In this document: in pieces, positions 1-8,060 of the stretch | Layout: each line of letters starts with the position of its first letter | Numbering within the stretch: position 1 is the first letter of the stretch | Source of the DNA: Rhizobium sp. L43 | GTDB taxonomy: Bacteria > Pseudomonadota > Alphaproteobacteria > Rhizobiales > Rhizobiaceae | NCBI RefSeq assembly: GCF_002531725.1 | Contig: NZ_NWSQ01000004.1 | Coordinates: forward strand, 186,001-250,000 | Direction: 5' to 3' | Length of the DNA stretch: 64,000 bases | Notes under the pieces: model-generated | Told to the model about the DNA's origin: nothing | What the model saw: only the letters and a program-made list of their open reading frames with translations | Databases searched by the model: none | Made by a program: the position numbers and the translations under genes

Positions 1-1
1 C

Positions 2-265
2 TCGTCGCTGACAGGCGCGCTGCTCGGCGCCTTTCTCGGCAATCCTGCCGTCATCGGTCTCGACTTCGCCTTTCCGGCGGTCTTCACCGTACTCGTCATG
101 GGCTTCTGGAAGGGGCCGGAAACCGGCGCCGTTCTTGCCGCAAGTGGTGTCGCCTCCGTGGCGGTCCATCACTTCGTGCCCGGCGTCTGGTATATCGCCG
201 CCGGTGCGCTGGCCGGGCTGGCAACGGCCCTCTGGCAGGGCAGGGCGCGGGAGCAGGCGGCATGA
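2..265 (+). CDS. azlC: AzlC family amino-acid exporter permease, C-terminal part (5' end outside window)
   Basis: Only the last 87 codons are present; the frame is open from the left edge to the TGA at 263-265. The visible part is hydrophobic, with the Trp/Gly/Pro-rich helices typical of the AzlC C-terminus (GFWKGPETGAVLAAS, then HHFVPGVWYIAAG). In the known family AzlC and the small AzlD form an inner-membrane exporter of branched-chain amino acids. The stop overlaps the ATG of the next gene (ATGA), so the two are translationally coupled. The assignment rests on this short fragment plus the AzlD partner. Confidence 0.8.
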   Translation, partial: SSLTGALLGAFLGNPAVIGLDFAFPAVFTVLVMGFWKGPETGAVLAASGVASVAVHHFVPGVWYIAAGALAGLATALWQGRAREQAA

Positions 266-564
266 CGCTCGATCTCGACACCTTGATCGCCATTCTTGCG
301 ATGGCCGCCGCCACGGTCTTCACCCGTATCAGCGGCCTCGTATTGATCCGTCACGTCGAAATGGATGAGCGCCGGAGGACCGCGATCGAGGCCATTCCCC
401 CGGCCGTGCTGATGGCCGTCATTGCGCCCACCGCTTTTGCGACCGGCTGGGCCGAGGCGCTGGCATGTGCGGCAACGGCGGTGGCCGCACGCCGCTTGCC
501 GATGCTGGCCAGCATCGTGGTCGGCGTTGCGACGGTGGCTTTGCTCCGGGCTGCGGGCCTCTGA
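262..564 (+). CDS. azlD: AzlD family small membrane protein, partner of AzlC
   Basis: A 100-residue, almost wholly hydrophobic protein with about three to four membrane spans. The arrangement TRISGLVLIRHVEMDERRR, then an AIPPAVLMAVIAPTA helix, is characteristic of AzlD. It is the short subunit of the AzlCD branched-chain amino-acid export system in the inner membrane. Its ATG overlaps the azlC stop by 4 nt. It is followed 24 bp later by the convergent end of dnaB. Substrate specificity cannot be read from the sequence. Confidence 0.85.
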   Translation: MTLDLDTLIAILAMAAATVFTRISGLVLIRHVEMDERRRTAIEAIPPAVLMAVIAPTAFATGWAEALACAATAVAARRLPMLASIVVGVATVALLRAAGL

Positions 565-570
565 CGGAAA

Positions 571-592
571 TTGACGCGGAAGCCCGCGTCAA
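571..592. terminator. Hairpin between convergent azlD and dnaB
   Basis: A perfect 9-bp stem (TTGACGCGG / CCGCGTCAA, 4-nt loop) lies just after the azlD stop and spans the dnaB stop codon. A short T tract follows only on the minus strand. It could serve as a shared weak terminator for the two convergent genes; no strong U-run is present, so this is tentative. Confidence 0.45.
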
Positions 593-2085
593 TGTTCCTC
601 GTAATGGGTGAAGGATGGATCGGCGAGATCGGCGAAGCGGGTGAATTCCGACTGGAAGGCGAGCTTCACCGTGCCGGTCGGCCCATGGCGCTGCTTGGCG
701 ATGATGACGTCGGCCGTGCCCTTGACCTTGTCGAACAGCGCTTCCCATTCCGGATATTTCGGATCGTGGATGTCGCGCGGCTCCGAATTCTTGACGTAAT
801 ATTCCTCGCGGAACACGAAGAGCACGACGTCGGCGTCCTGCTCGATCGAGCCGGATTCGCGAAGGTCGGAAAGCTGCGGCCGCTTGTCGTCGCGGCTTTC
901 GACCTGACGCGAAAGCTGCGACAGCGCGATGATCGGAACGTTGAGTTCCTTGCCGAGCGCCTTGAGGCCGGTGGTGATCTGGGTGATTTCCTGCACGCGG
1001 TTGTCGCTTGATTTGCCCGAGCCGGTCATCAGCTGGATATAGTCGACCACAAGCACGTCGAGGCCGCGCTGGCGCTTCAGACGGCGCGCACGCGCCGAAA
1101 GCTGGGCGATCGAGATGCCGCCGGTCTGGTCGATATAGAGCGGCACCTTCTGCATCATCATCGAGCAGGCGACGAGCTTTTCGAAATCGGCATCGTTGAT
1201 GTCGCCGCGGCGGATCTTCGAGGAGGAGACTTCCGTCTGCTCGGAGATGATACGGGTGGCGAGCTGTTCGGACGACATTTCGAGCGAGTAAAAACCGACG
1301 ACGCCGCCGTTCTTGGCCTTCATGCTGCCGTCCGACTGGACCTCGCCTTCGTAGGCGGCGGCGATATTGTAGGCAATGTTGGTGGCCAGCGAGGTCTTGC
1401 CCATGCCGGGACGACCGGCGAGCACGATCAAGTCCGAACGCTGCAACCCGCCCATCTTGGAATCCAGCGAATGGATGCCGGTGGAAATGCCGGAAAGCCC
1501 GCCGTCACGTTCCTTGGCGACGGCCGCCATGTCGATCGCCAGCGCAACCGCATCGTTGAAGGCCTGGAAGCCGCCGTCGTAGCGGCCGTTTTCCGCCAGT
1601 TCGAAAAGGCGGCGTTCGGTATCCTCGATCTGCGACTGCGGCGGCATGTCGAGCGGCGCATCATAGGCGATGTTGACGACGTCCTCGCCGATGGTGATCA
1701 GCGCCCGGCGCAGCGCCAGGTCGTAGATTGCCCGGCCGTAATCCTCGGCATTGATGACGGTGACGGCATTGCTGACAAGGCTCGCCAGATATTGCGAAAC
1801 CGTCATGTCGCCGACCTTCTCGTCGGCCTTCAGGAAGGTCTTGATCGTCACCGGATTGGCGATCTTGCCCATGCGGATGATATCGCCGGCAACCTCGAAG
1901 ATCTTCCGGTGCAGCGGCTCATAAAGATGGATCGGCTTCAGGAAGTCCGACACCCGGTAATAGGCGTCGTTGTTCATCAGGATCGCACCCAGGAGCGCCT
2001 GCTCGGCTTCGATATTGTTGGGTGCTTCGCGATAATGCTGCTCCGACGGAGCAACAGCTGCAATCTTTCGAGCGGCGTCGTTCAT
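589..2085 (-). CDS. dnaB: Replicative DNA helicase DnaB
   Basis: A 498-residue hexameric helicase that unwinds DNA at the replication fork. The N-terminal primase-interacting domain (NIEAEQALLGAILMNNDAYY) is followed by the RecA-like ATPase with Walker A GRPGMGKTS near residue 220, Walker B VVDYIQLM, and the C-terminal SDLRESGSIEQDADVV motif. The length is normal. The longest frame starts 13 codons upstream, but three consecutive ATGs sit there; the third (MNDAARK) gives the usual length. There is no strong Shine-Dalgarno. It lies downstream of the rpsF-rplI operon but is separated from it by a terminator and about 280 bp, so it probably has its own promoter. Confidence 0.96.
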   Translation of the reverse strand: MNDAARKIAAVAPSEQHYREAPNNIEAEQALLGAILMNNDAYYRVSDFLKPIHLYEPLHRKIFEVAGDIIRMGKIANPVTIKTFLKADEKVGDMTVSQYLASLVSNAVTVINAEDYGRAIYDLALRRALITIGEDVVNIAYDAPLDMPPQSQIEDTERRLFELAENGRYDGGFQAFNDAVALAIDMAAVAKERDGGLSGISTGIHSLDSKMGGLQRSDLIVLAGRPGMGKTSLATNIAYNIAAAYEGEVQSDGSMKAKNGGVVGFYSLEMSSEQLATRIISEQTEVSSSKIRRGDINDADFEKLVACSMMMQKVPLYIDQTGGISIAQLSARARRLKRQRGLDVLVVDYIQLMTGSGKSSDNRVQEITQITTGLKALGKELNVPIIALSQLSRQVESRDDKRPQLSDLRESGSIEQDADVVLFVFREEYYVKNSEPRDIHDPKYPEWEALFDKVKGTADVIIAKQRHGPTGTVKLAFQSEFTRFADLADPSFTHYEEH

Positions 2086-2360
2086 CATCATCCGTTCTGT
2101 CTTTTTCCAGCTCCGGATTTGCAATTCCGGACGCGAAAATCAAGAGGCTGCGAAAGGAGCGGGGGCTCGCTTCGCTTAAATCCTGAACGCTGTGCCCGTT
2201 GTTCGACTTCTCCACAGTCCTGGGCGACACAAAGGAGAAATACCGGCAGTGTCACCCGCACGACACGGTATGGAGCCGACTCAGTCTATCCGTTTCGCAG
2301 AAATCTATTTTAGCGCGATACGATAAGGCTCGCAGCAAAACATCCGGAGAATCCCCAACG
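2086..2360. other. Intergenic leader region of dnaB
   Basis: With the operon terminator (2361-2387), the stretch 2086-2414 is the longest non-coding region in the first 10 kb. It must hold the dnaB promoter and leader. I could not pick out a convincing -35/-10 pair by eye, nor any conserved RNA gene. Small overlapping open frames here look like chance. Confidence 0.4.
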
Positions 2361-2387
2361 AAAAAGCCCGGCACGATGGCCGGGCTT
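2361..2387 (-). terminator. Rho-independent terminator of the rpsF-rpsR-rplI operon
   Basis: A perfect 9-bp GC-rich stem (AAGCCCGGC / GCCGGGCTT) with a 6-nt loop, followed on the minus strand by a run of T. It lies 28 bp past the rplI stop and correctly oriented to end the ribosomal-protein transcript. Confidence 0.88.
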
Positions 2388-2414
2388 CTCTCTCGTGGAT
2401 TGCTCCGGCGAGAA

Positions 2415-2993
2415 TTATGCTTCGTCTTCGTCGACGCCGTCGGCTTCCGGATCGAAGAAATCTTCAGGACGCAGCGCGTCTTCGTCGACGCCGTAGATCG
2501 CGTCGACCGAGGTGAGTTCTTCGCCCTTGGCCTGGCGCTCTGCCTCTTCGGCGGAACGGGCAACGTTCAGCTCGACGTGGATTTCGACTTCGGCATGCAG
2601 CTGCAGCTCGACCTTGTGCAGGCCGATCGCCTTGATCGGCGTGTTGAGGTGAACCTGGTTGCGGCCGATGTTGAAGCCTTCGGCGGCGAGGATCTCGACG
2701 ACGTCACGGGCAGCAACCGAACCATAGAGCTGGCCGGTTTCGCCGGCGGAACGCACGACGATGAAGGACTTGCCGTCGAGAACGTCGGCAACCTTCTGGG
2801 CTTCCGACTTGCGCTCGAGGTTGCGGGCTTCGAGCGTCGAACGCTCGGCTTCGAAGCGGGTCTTGTTGGCGGCGTTGGCGCGCAGCGCCTTGCCGAGCGG
2901 CAGCAGGTAGTTACGGGCAAAGCCGTCGCGAACCTTTACGGTTTCGCCCATCTGGCCGAGCTTGGAGATGCGTTCGAGAAGGATGACTTCCAT
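2415..2993 (-). CDS. rplI: 50S ribosomal protein L9
   Basis: A 192-residue L9. The N-terminal domain starts [17 protein letters not shown] and contains the conserved [13 protein letters not shown] helix; the long linker and C-terminal domain follow. The acidic C-terminal tail (about 25 residues, rich in D/E) makes it longer than E. coli L9, as is usual in rhizobia. The start was placed at MEV, which fits the family and has an AAGGAAA Shine-Dalgarno; the longer frame adds 20 non-conserved residues. It is the last gene of the rpsF operon. Confidence 0.96.
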   Translation of the reverse strand: MEVILLERISKLGQMGETVKVRDGFARNYLLPLGKALRANAANKTRFEAERSTLEARNLERKSEAQKVADVLDGKSFIVVRSAGETGQLYGSVAARDVVEILAAEGFNIGRNQVHLNTPIKAIGLHKVELQLHAEVEIHVELNVARSAEEAERQAKGEELTSVDAIYGVDEDALRPEDFFDPEADGVDEDEA

Positions 2994-3015
2994 TTTCTTT
3001 TTCCTTTCTTGTGTC

Positions 3016-4002
3016 TCAGATTTTCGTGTCGGATTGTTTGGGGGCATCAGCATCTTTCGTCGGGGTCAGCGCGATCGCCTTGCGCGTATCGCTGAGACCG
3101 AGGACGAGGATGAGGAAAGCTGGCAGCAGCATGAGCAGCGAGGCCAGGTAGCTGAGGATGAGGGCCGGTATGCGCCAGTCCTTGCCGCGCGTGCGGAAAT
3201 GCAGCGAGGCGAAGCCGGACAGCATGAAGCCGGCGCCGAAGGTGCCGATCACGGTCGCACCGACCAGTGCCGGAACGCCGCCGAAGAAGCAGGCGGCAAG
3301 CCCGGCGAGGAAGATGAAGATCGAGTTGCGGTTCATGCGCAGCGACGAGGGAATGTCCTCGCGCGGGCGAAGGCCGCGGCCGGACGCCGCGACGATGCGC
3401 ACCGCGAAATAATAGGCAGCAAACAGCATGGAGACCCACATGCCGCCCTGCAAAGCCGGCAGCATCAGCAGGATCAGCGACTTGGTCTGCGCGGTCGCCG
3501 CCGGGTCGGGCATGAATTCCGGCTGCTGCTGCTTGAGCGAGGTGATCAGCAGATCGACGATCGGATCGGTGATCTCGGGCCCGTAGCCGATCATCACGCC
3601 GATGACGATGACGGCGATCGTCACCAGGCCGCAGAGATGCAGCAGGATATCGGAGAGCGGATACCAGGCAAGCAGATGGTCGGGGCCGCCGAGTTCGGAG
3701 GCGGGACGCGCCAGATTGGCCAGGTGGCTGAGCCAGCCGGCCGGCAGCAGCGTCACCAGCGTCATGATCAGCGCGAAGGAAGGCGAGATGAAGATCGCGC
3801 CGAGTGCCGCAGCGGTGGCGACGGCCGAGACCGCGGCAGCATTGCCCCATCCGAGTCCGACGATCAGGATCGGCAGGGCCGAGGCCGTATAAAGCAGCGC
3901 GCTGAAAAACGACGGCTGCATGCTCGCGCCCAGCACCAGCAGGGCGGCGGTCAATCCGGCGAGTGCGCCGATCAGCAGCGTTCTAAGATTCGGTCGTTTC
4001 AA
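3016..4002 (-). CDS. DUF2232 family integral membrane protein
   Basis: A 328-residue protein with about eight to nine hydrophobic segments, charged only at the termini and in one loop near residue 205 ([11 protein letters not shown]). It matches the general form of DUF2232/YybS-like membrane proteins, which commonly lie between rpsR and rplI in alphaproteobacteria. It sits 156 bp after rpsR and 22 bp before rplI on the same strand. Function is unknown; an energy-coupling-type transporter S component is one possibility suggested by the fold class but not shown here. Confidence 0.75.
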   Translation of the reverse strand: MKRPNLRTLLIGALAGLTAALLVLGASMQPSFFSALLYTASALPILIVGLGWGNAAAVSAVATAAALGAIFISPSFALIMTLVTLLPAGWLSHLANLARPASELGGPDHLLAWYPLSDILLHLCGLVTIAVIVIGVMIGYGPEITDPIVDLLITSLKQQQPEFMPDPAATAQTKSLILLMLPALQGGMWVSMLFAAYYFAVRIVAASGRGLRPREDIPSSLRMNRNSIFIFLAGLAACFFGGVPALVGATVIGTFGAGFMLSGFASLHFRTRGKDWRIPALILSYLASLLMLLPAFLILVLGLSDTRKAIALTPTKDADAPKQSDTKI

Positions 4003-4112
4003 GGTCGCTGTCCTGCTTCATCAAGCAGTTAGAGGATGTTGCTGAATCAAATTCAGAAACGTCTCAACATGGGTTTTAAGAGTTCCGATCCGCGCCCATC
4101 GCGGAAGGGAGA

Positions 4113-4136
4113 AGGGAAGGCACGAATGCCTTCCCT
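4113..4136 (-). terminator. Hairpin after rpsR, possible attenuator or processing site
   Basis: A perfect 10-bp stem (AGGGAAGGCA / TGCCTTCCCT) with a CGAA tetraloop lies 22 bp past the rpsR stop. A pyrimidine-rich tract but no clean T run follows on the minus strand. It could reduce read-through from S6/S18 into the membrane-protein gene or mark an RNA processing point. Confidence 0.5.
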
Positions 4137-4158
4137 CATGAGTGGTCACGTCAGCCGA

Positions 4159-4407
4159 TCAGGCGACGACGTAGGGCAGCAGGCCGAGGAAACGGGCGCG
4201 CTTGATCGCCTGGGCGAGTTCGCGCTGCTTCTTCTGGGAAACGGCCGTGATGCGGGACGGAACGATCTTGCCGCGCTCGGAAATGTAGCGCTGCAGCAGG
4301 CGTACGTCCTTGTAGTCGATCCGCGGTGCGTTGGCACCGGAGAACGGGCAGGTCTTGCGGCGGCGATGGAATGGGCGGCGGACCGGAGCGGAGGAAGTTT
4401 CAGACAT
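4159..4407 (-). CDS. rpsR: 30S ribosomal protein S18
   Basis: An 82-residue S18 of normal length with a basic N-terminus ([15 protein letters not shown]), the conserved core [18 protein letters not shown] and the [20 protein letters not shown] helix. It binds with S6 to the platform of the small subunit. It lies 14 bp downstream of rpsF, in the usual order. Confidence 0.97.
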   Translation of the reverse strand: MSETSSAPVRRPFHRRRKTCPFSGANAPRIDYKDVRLLQRYISERGKIVPSRITAVSQKKQRELAQAIKRARFLGLLPYVVA

Positions 4408-4421
4408 ATCTCGGATCTCCC

Positions 4422-4889
4422 TTATACACGGTCTTCGCGCGGACGGCGCGGACGGTCTTCGCGGTCGCCGAAGCCACCTTCACGCGGAGGACGCGGGCCA
4501 CGGTCACGATCGCCGAAGCCGCCTTCACGCGGGCCACGGCCGCCTTCGCGCGGACGGTCGTCGCGGTCGCGCTTCTGCATCATGGCAGACGGACCTTCTT
4601 CATGCTTCTCGACGGCGATCGTCATGTAGCGAAGAACGTCTTCGCTGATGCGCATCTGACGTTCCATTTCCTGGACGGCAGCAGCCGGTGCATCGATGTC
4701 CATCAGGGCGTAGTGTGCCTTGCGGTTCTTCTTGATGCGGTAGGTGAGGGACTTGAGGCCCCAGTTCTCGATACGCCCGACTTTACCGCCGTTAGCTTCG
4801 ATCACGCCCTTGTACTGTTCTACGAGGGCATCGACCTGCTGAGCGGAAATATCCTGCCGGGCAAGGAATACATGTTCATAAAGAGCCAT
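4422..4889 (-). CDS. rpsF: 30S ribosomal protein S6
   Basis: A 155-residue S6. The globular ferredoxin-like part ([18 protein letters not shown] to about residue 95) is normal. The last 45 residues are a low-complexity Arg/Gly/Asp/Pro tail with repeated [21 protein letters not shown] units, an extension typical of rhizobial S6 and visible as short DNA repeats at 4430-4560. It is the first gene of the rpsF-rpsR-DUF2232-rplI operon. A candidate promoter lies about 220 bp upstream. Confidence 0.97.
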   Translation of the reverse strand: MALYEHVFLARQDISAQQVDALVEQYKGVIEANGGKVGRIENWGLKSLTYRIKKNRKAHYALMDIDAPAAAVQEMERQMRISEDVLRYMTIAVEKHEEGPSAMMQKRDRDDRPREGGRGPREGGFGDRDRGPRPPREGGFGDREDRPRRPREDRV

Positions 4890-5109
4890 GACAGCTTTGC
4901 CTTTCTTGCGTTTGGTTCAACCCGATATTCGGCGGCTAAGCCTCAACGACTGCTCCTGATTGGGCGGACCCAGGCAAGAAAGCGTTTTCCGAGACGGTCG
5001 AGAGCGGAGACACGGGAGGCTGGAACGCTTCCGTTCCGAACGATTTCCCAGGGGAAACCGGCCCTCCGTTCAGCCACCAGCCAGAAGACCGGGTTAACGA
5101 ACAGGGCGG

Positions 5110-5138
5110 CTTATACGGATTTTTCGGGCAAAGGCAAG
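5110..5138 (-). promoter_or_regulatory. Candidate sigma-70 promoter for the rpsF operon
   Basis: On the minus strand CTTGCC and TATAAG are separated by exactly 17 nt, close to the rhizobial CTTGAC-N17-CTATAT consensus. The predicted leader of about 210 nt up to the rpsF ATG is long enough for the S6:S18-binding autoregulatory RNA known upstream of many rpsF genes, but I could not fold that structure by eye. Confidence 0.5.
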
Positions 5139-5166
5139 CGTTGGTAAGGATATTGGCAAGAAATGC

Positions 5167-7992
5167 CTAGCTGCTGGTGCGGGTTGCCTCCAATCGCCGG
5201 GCTAGTTCTTCCGGAATCCAGGCGTCGGCCGGTGCAAGCTTACCCGCACTGCTCAGTGTCAGCGCTATTTTCAGTGCCATTTTATAGTACACCGATGCAT
5301 TTTCTGGCTCGCATTCGGCTAACTTGATCAGGCTCACAATCAGATCACGCTGCCATTCGGCATTGTCGGGATCGTGTTCGGCAAGCGTCTTCCGAATGTC
5401 GAAGCCGTCCCGATAAGCCTGAAGGGCGTCCTTGGCGTGGCCCGCGGCACGGCGGATGTCGCCGATATTGTCGTAGTTGACGGAAAGATCGCGCTGCCAT
5501 TCGGCATTGCCGGGATCGCGTTCGGCAAGCGCTTTTGCGATATCGAAACCGTGCTGATAGGCCTGAAGGGCGCCCTTGGCGTGGCCCGCGGCGCGGCGAA
5601 TGTCGCCGATCTTGTTGTAGCTGACGGAAAGGTCGCGCTGCCATTCGGCATTGCCGGGATCGCGTTCGGCAAGCGTCCTCCGAATGTCGAAGGCGTCCTG
5701 ATAGGCCTGAAGGGCGCCCTTGGCGTCGCCCGCGGCACGGCGGATGTCGCCGATCTTGTTGTAGCTGACGGAAAGATCGCGCTGCCATACGGCATTGCCG
5801 GGATCGCGCTCGGCAAGCGTCTTCCGAATGTCGAGGCTGTCCTGGTAAGCCTGAAGGGCGCCCTTGGCGTGGCCCGCGGCGCGGCGGATGTCGCCGATAT
5901 TGTCGTAGCTGACAGAAAGGTCGCGCTGCCATTCGGCATTGCCGGGATCGCGCTCGGCAAGCGTCTTCAGAATGTCTAGGCCGTCCTGATAGGCCTGAAG
6001 GGCGCCTCTGGCGTCGCCCTCGGCACGGCGAATGTCGCCGATCCTGTCGTAGCTGACGGAAAGATCGCGCTGCCATTCGGCATTGCCTGGATCGCGTTCG
6101 GCAAGCGCTTTTGCGATATCGAGGCCGTCCTGATAGGCCTGAAGGGCGCCTCTGGCGTCGCCCTCGGCGCGGCGAATGTCGCCGATCCCGTTGTAGCTGA
6201 CGGAAAGATCGCGCTTCCATTCGGCATTGCCGGGATCGCGTTCGGCAAGCGCTTTTGCGATATCGAGGCCGGCCTGATAGGCCTGAAGGGCGCCCTTGGC
6301 GTCGCCCTCGGCGCGGCGAATGTCACCGATCCCGTTGTAGCTGAAAGCAAGATCGCGCTGCCATTCGGCATTGCCTGGATCGCGTTCGGCAAGCGCTTTT
6401 GCGATATCGAGGCCGGCCTGATAGGCCTGAAGGGCGCCCTTGGCATCGCCCTCAGCGCGGCGGATGTCGCCGATCTTGTTGTAGCTGACGGAAAGATCGC
6501 GCTGCCATTCGGTATTGCCGGGATCGCGCTCGGCAAGCGTCTTCCAAATGTCTAGGCTGTCCTGATAGGCCTGAAGGGCGCCCTTGGCGTCGCCTTCGGC
6601 GCGGCGGATGTCGCCGATCCTTTCGTGCGAGACACCAATTGCGCGTTCGTCATCTGCCCTCAACGCTGCCTCCAAGGCGGCTTCAAACGCAGCAACTGCA
6701 TTCAAACGTTGGCCTGTTTTCCGCAACTCGTCGCCAAGTTGACCCCATCGCCATATTGGGTCGGGATCGAGCATCAGCCCTTGTCGTAAAGCTACAACTA
6801 CGCCGTCATGATCATAAAGAGGCAGAAGGATATCGGCTTCTTCGAAGAAAAGCCTTGCATCTGCCTTGTTCTGATTATGCCGTTGCAACGCTTGTTTCCC
6901 CTGTGCTTTGCGCACGGTTGCCAGCGCGCCTTCGACATCCAAGGTTTCCAGCTTCTTGCGTGCGGTGTTAATGGCGCGATCGATTTCGGGATAATCATTT
7001 TGAATAGCCGCCAGCGTCTGGGAGCGGGCTAATAGGTCATCCACAGCATCGGCGAGCACCTTGGCGATCTTGTCTCGGGGCACATCGGAATGACCGATCA
7101 GGCGCGCAAGAACAGGTGCCAATTCCTCTATCGGAATACCCTTTTCCTTCGAAACAAGATTAAGAATCCGCGCCTGTCCTTCCATCTGCTCATTGTGGCG
7201 TCGTTCGGCTTCTCTTTCTGCTGTAGTCTGTCCGTCGAGAACTCGGTCTATCTTCTTGTCGACGAAGTCCAGAATAGCCCTGATCCGCGCCAGCTGCTCC
7301 GCATTCCATATCGCCTTGAACGCCTCGTTGTCCTTCAATCTTCCTGAGGCCGCCCGGACGAACATGTCGTGCCAGCCGTCATTGCCGTTCGCATTGCCAT
7401 GGAACGCAGCCATGAACAGGGCGGGCAAGGCGTCACCGATCTCAATTGACAACTCTCTAAGTACGTTGTCTTCCAGCTCCTTACGGACCGTTGTCGCATC
7501 GGACATATCACTGCTGCGGGCGGCAAGAGCGGTTTCGTAGGCTGCGGGGAGGGCGCCGAGAACGTTTTTTTCTTCCGCGGATGTTGCGCCGTCGCTGTTG
7601 AATTTCCGCGCGTCCTGCAGATAGGACCATAGCAACGCCGAGACGCGCTCAGCCTCGACCTGCCGCATATCGTTGAAATCGTTCCGGCGTCCTTCGTCGA
7701 AACGCGCAAGGATCGTTTCCGTCGCGTCGAGGTGGGCAAGCCGCAGCGCCATAATGATATGGTGATTGCGGTCAATCTCTGGATGCCGCTTGAAGAGTGC
7801 GGCCGCGTAACGCGCACCAAAGGCGGTGTAGGCGGCGTGGGCTTCGTTGCCGGCGATACCGCCTGCAAGATTGGCGGCGATTCCTAGGGCCTTAGCCGCG
7901 ACGCCGGACGTGGCTCCGGTCGGATCCACCGCCAAAGCGGAGCCAGCGATCGCTAGAACGACGGCCCCTATCCCCTTACCAATAATCGACAT
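5167..7992 (-). CDS. Large TPR-repeat protein with N-terminal hydrophobic segment
   Basis: A 941-residue protein. The start was set at MSIIGKG because AGAGGGG lies just upstream; the longer frame adds 17 residues. Residues 1-22 and about 30-50 are Gly/Ala-rich and hydrophobic, possibly membrane-inserting. Residues about 60-390 are helical with no domain I can name; the stretch near GIPIEELAPVLARLIG through WRWGQLGDEL resembles linkers in rhizobial TPR proteins thought to be STAND/TIR-type effectors (inference from memory). Residues 459-890 are nine repeats of exactly 48 residues, consensus IGDIRRAEGDAKGALQAYQ then AERDPGNAEWQRDLSVSY, a TPR-like helix pair. A 51-residue tail ends the protein. 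It is monocistronic and flanked by unrelated genes. It could be a scaffold or sensor; the function is unknown. Confidence 0.8.
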   Translation of the reverse strand: MSIIGKGIGAVVLAIAGSALAVDPTGATSGVAAKALGIAANLAGGIAGNEAHAAYTAFGARYAAALFKRHPEIDRNHHIIMALRLAHLDATETILARFDEGRRNDFNDMRQVEAERVSALLWSYLQDARKFNSDGATSAEEKNVLGALPAAYETALAARSSDMSDATTVRKELEDNVLRELSIEIGDALPALFMAAFHGNANGNDGWHDMFVRAASGRLKDNEAFKAIWNAEQLARIRAILDFVDKKIDRVLDGQTTAEREAERRHNEQMEGQARILNLVSKEKGIPIEELAPVLARLIGHSDVPRDKIAKVLADAVDDLLARSQTLAAIQNDYPEIDRAINTARKKLETLDVEGALATVRKAQGKQALQRHNQNKADARLFFEEADILLPLYDHDGVVVALRQGLMLDPDPIWRWGQLGDELRKTGQRLNAVAAFEAALEAALRADDERAIGVSHERIGDIRRAEGDAKGALQAYQDSLDIWKTLAERDPGNTEWQRDLSVSYNKIGDIRRAEGDAKGALQAYQAGLDIAKALAERDPGNAEWQRDLAFSYNGIGDIRRAEGDAKGALQAYQAGLDIAKALAERDPGNAEWKRDLSVSYNGIGDIRRAEGDARGALQAYQDGLDIAKALAERDPGNAEWQRDLSVSYDRIGDIRRAEGDARGALQAYQDGLDILKTLAERDPGNAEWQRDLSVSYDNIGDIRRAAGHAKGALQAYQDSLDIRKTLAERDPGNAVWQRDLSVSYNKIGDIRRAAGDAKGALQAYQDAFDIRRTLAERDPGNAEWQRDLSVSYNKIGDIRRAAGHAKGALQAYQHGFDIAKALAERDPGNAEWQRDLSVNYDNIGDIRRAAGHAKDALQAYRDGFDIRKTLAEHDPDNAEWQRDLIVSLIKLAECEPENASVYYKMALKIALTLSSAGKLAPADAWIPEELARRLEATRTSS
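5323..6618. repeat. Nine tandem 144-bp repeats within the TPR gene
   Basis: Nine in-frame units of 144 bp encode the 48-residue TPR-like repeats. They are nearly identical at DNA level, including synonymous positions, across long stretches. Units 2-5 (nearest the protein N-terminus) share EGDA, while units 6-9 share AGHA/AGDA, suggesting stepwise duplication. Such an array is prone to copy-number change and to collapse in assembly. Confidence 0.93.
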
Positions 7993-8060
7993 TCCATCCC
8001 CTCTTGCCGAGCCGAAGGGTAACATCCGGCATTGCACGGTCAAGGAGAGTGGAGTGATTT

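Noticed and set aside
5323..6618. Possible CRISPR or satellite array
   Set aside because: The units are 144 bp, directly adjacent and coding in frame, with no spacers.
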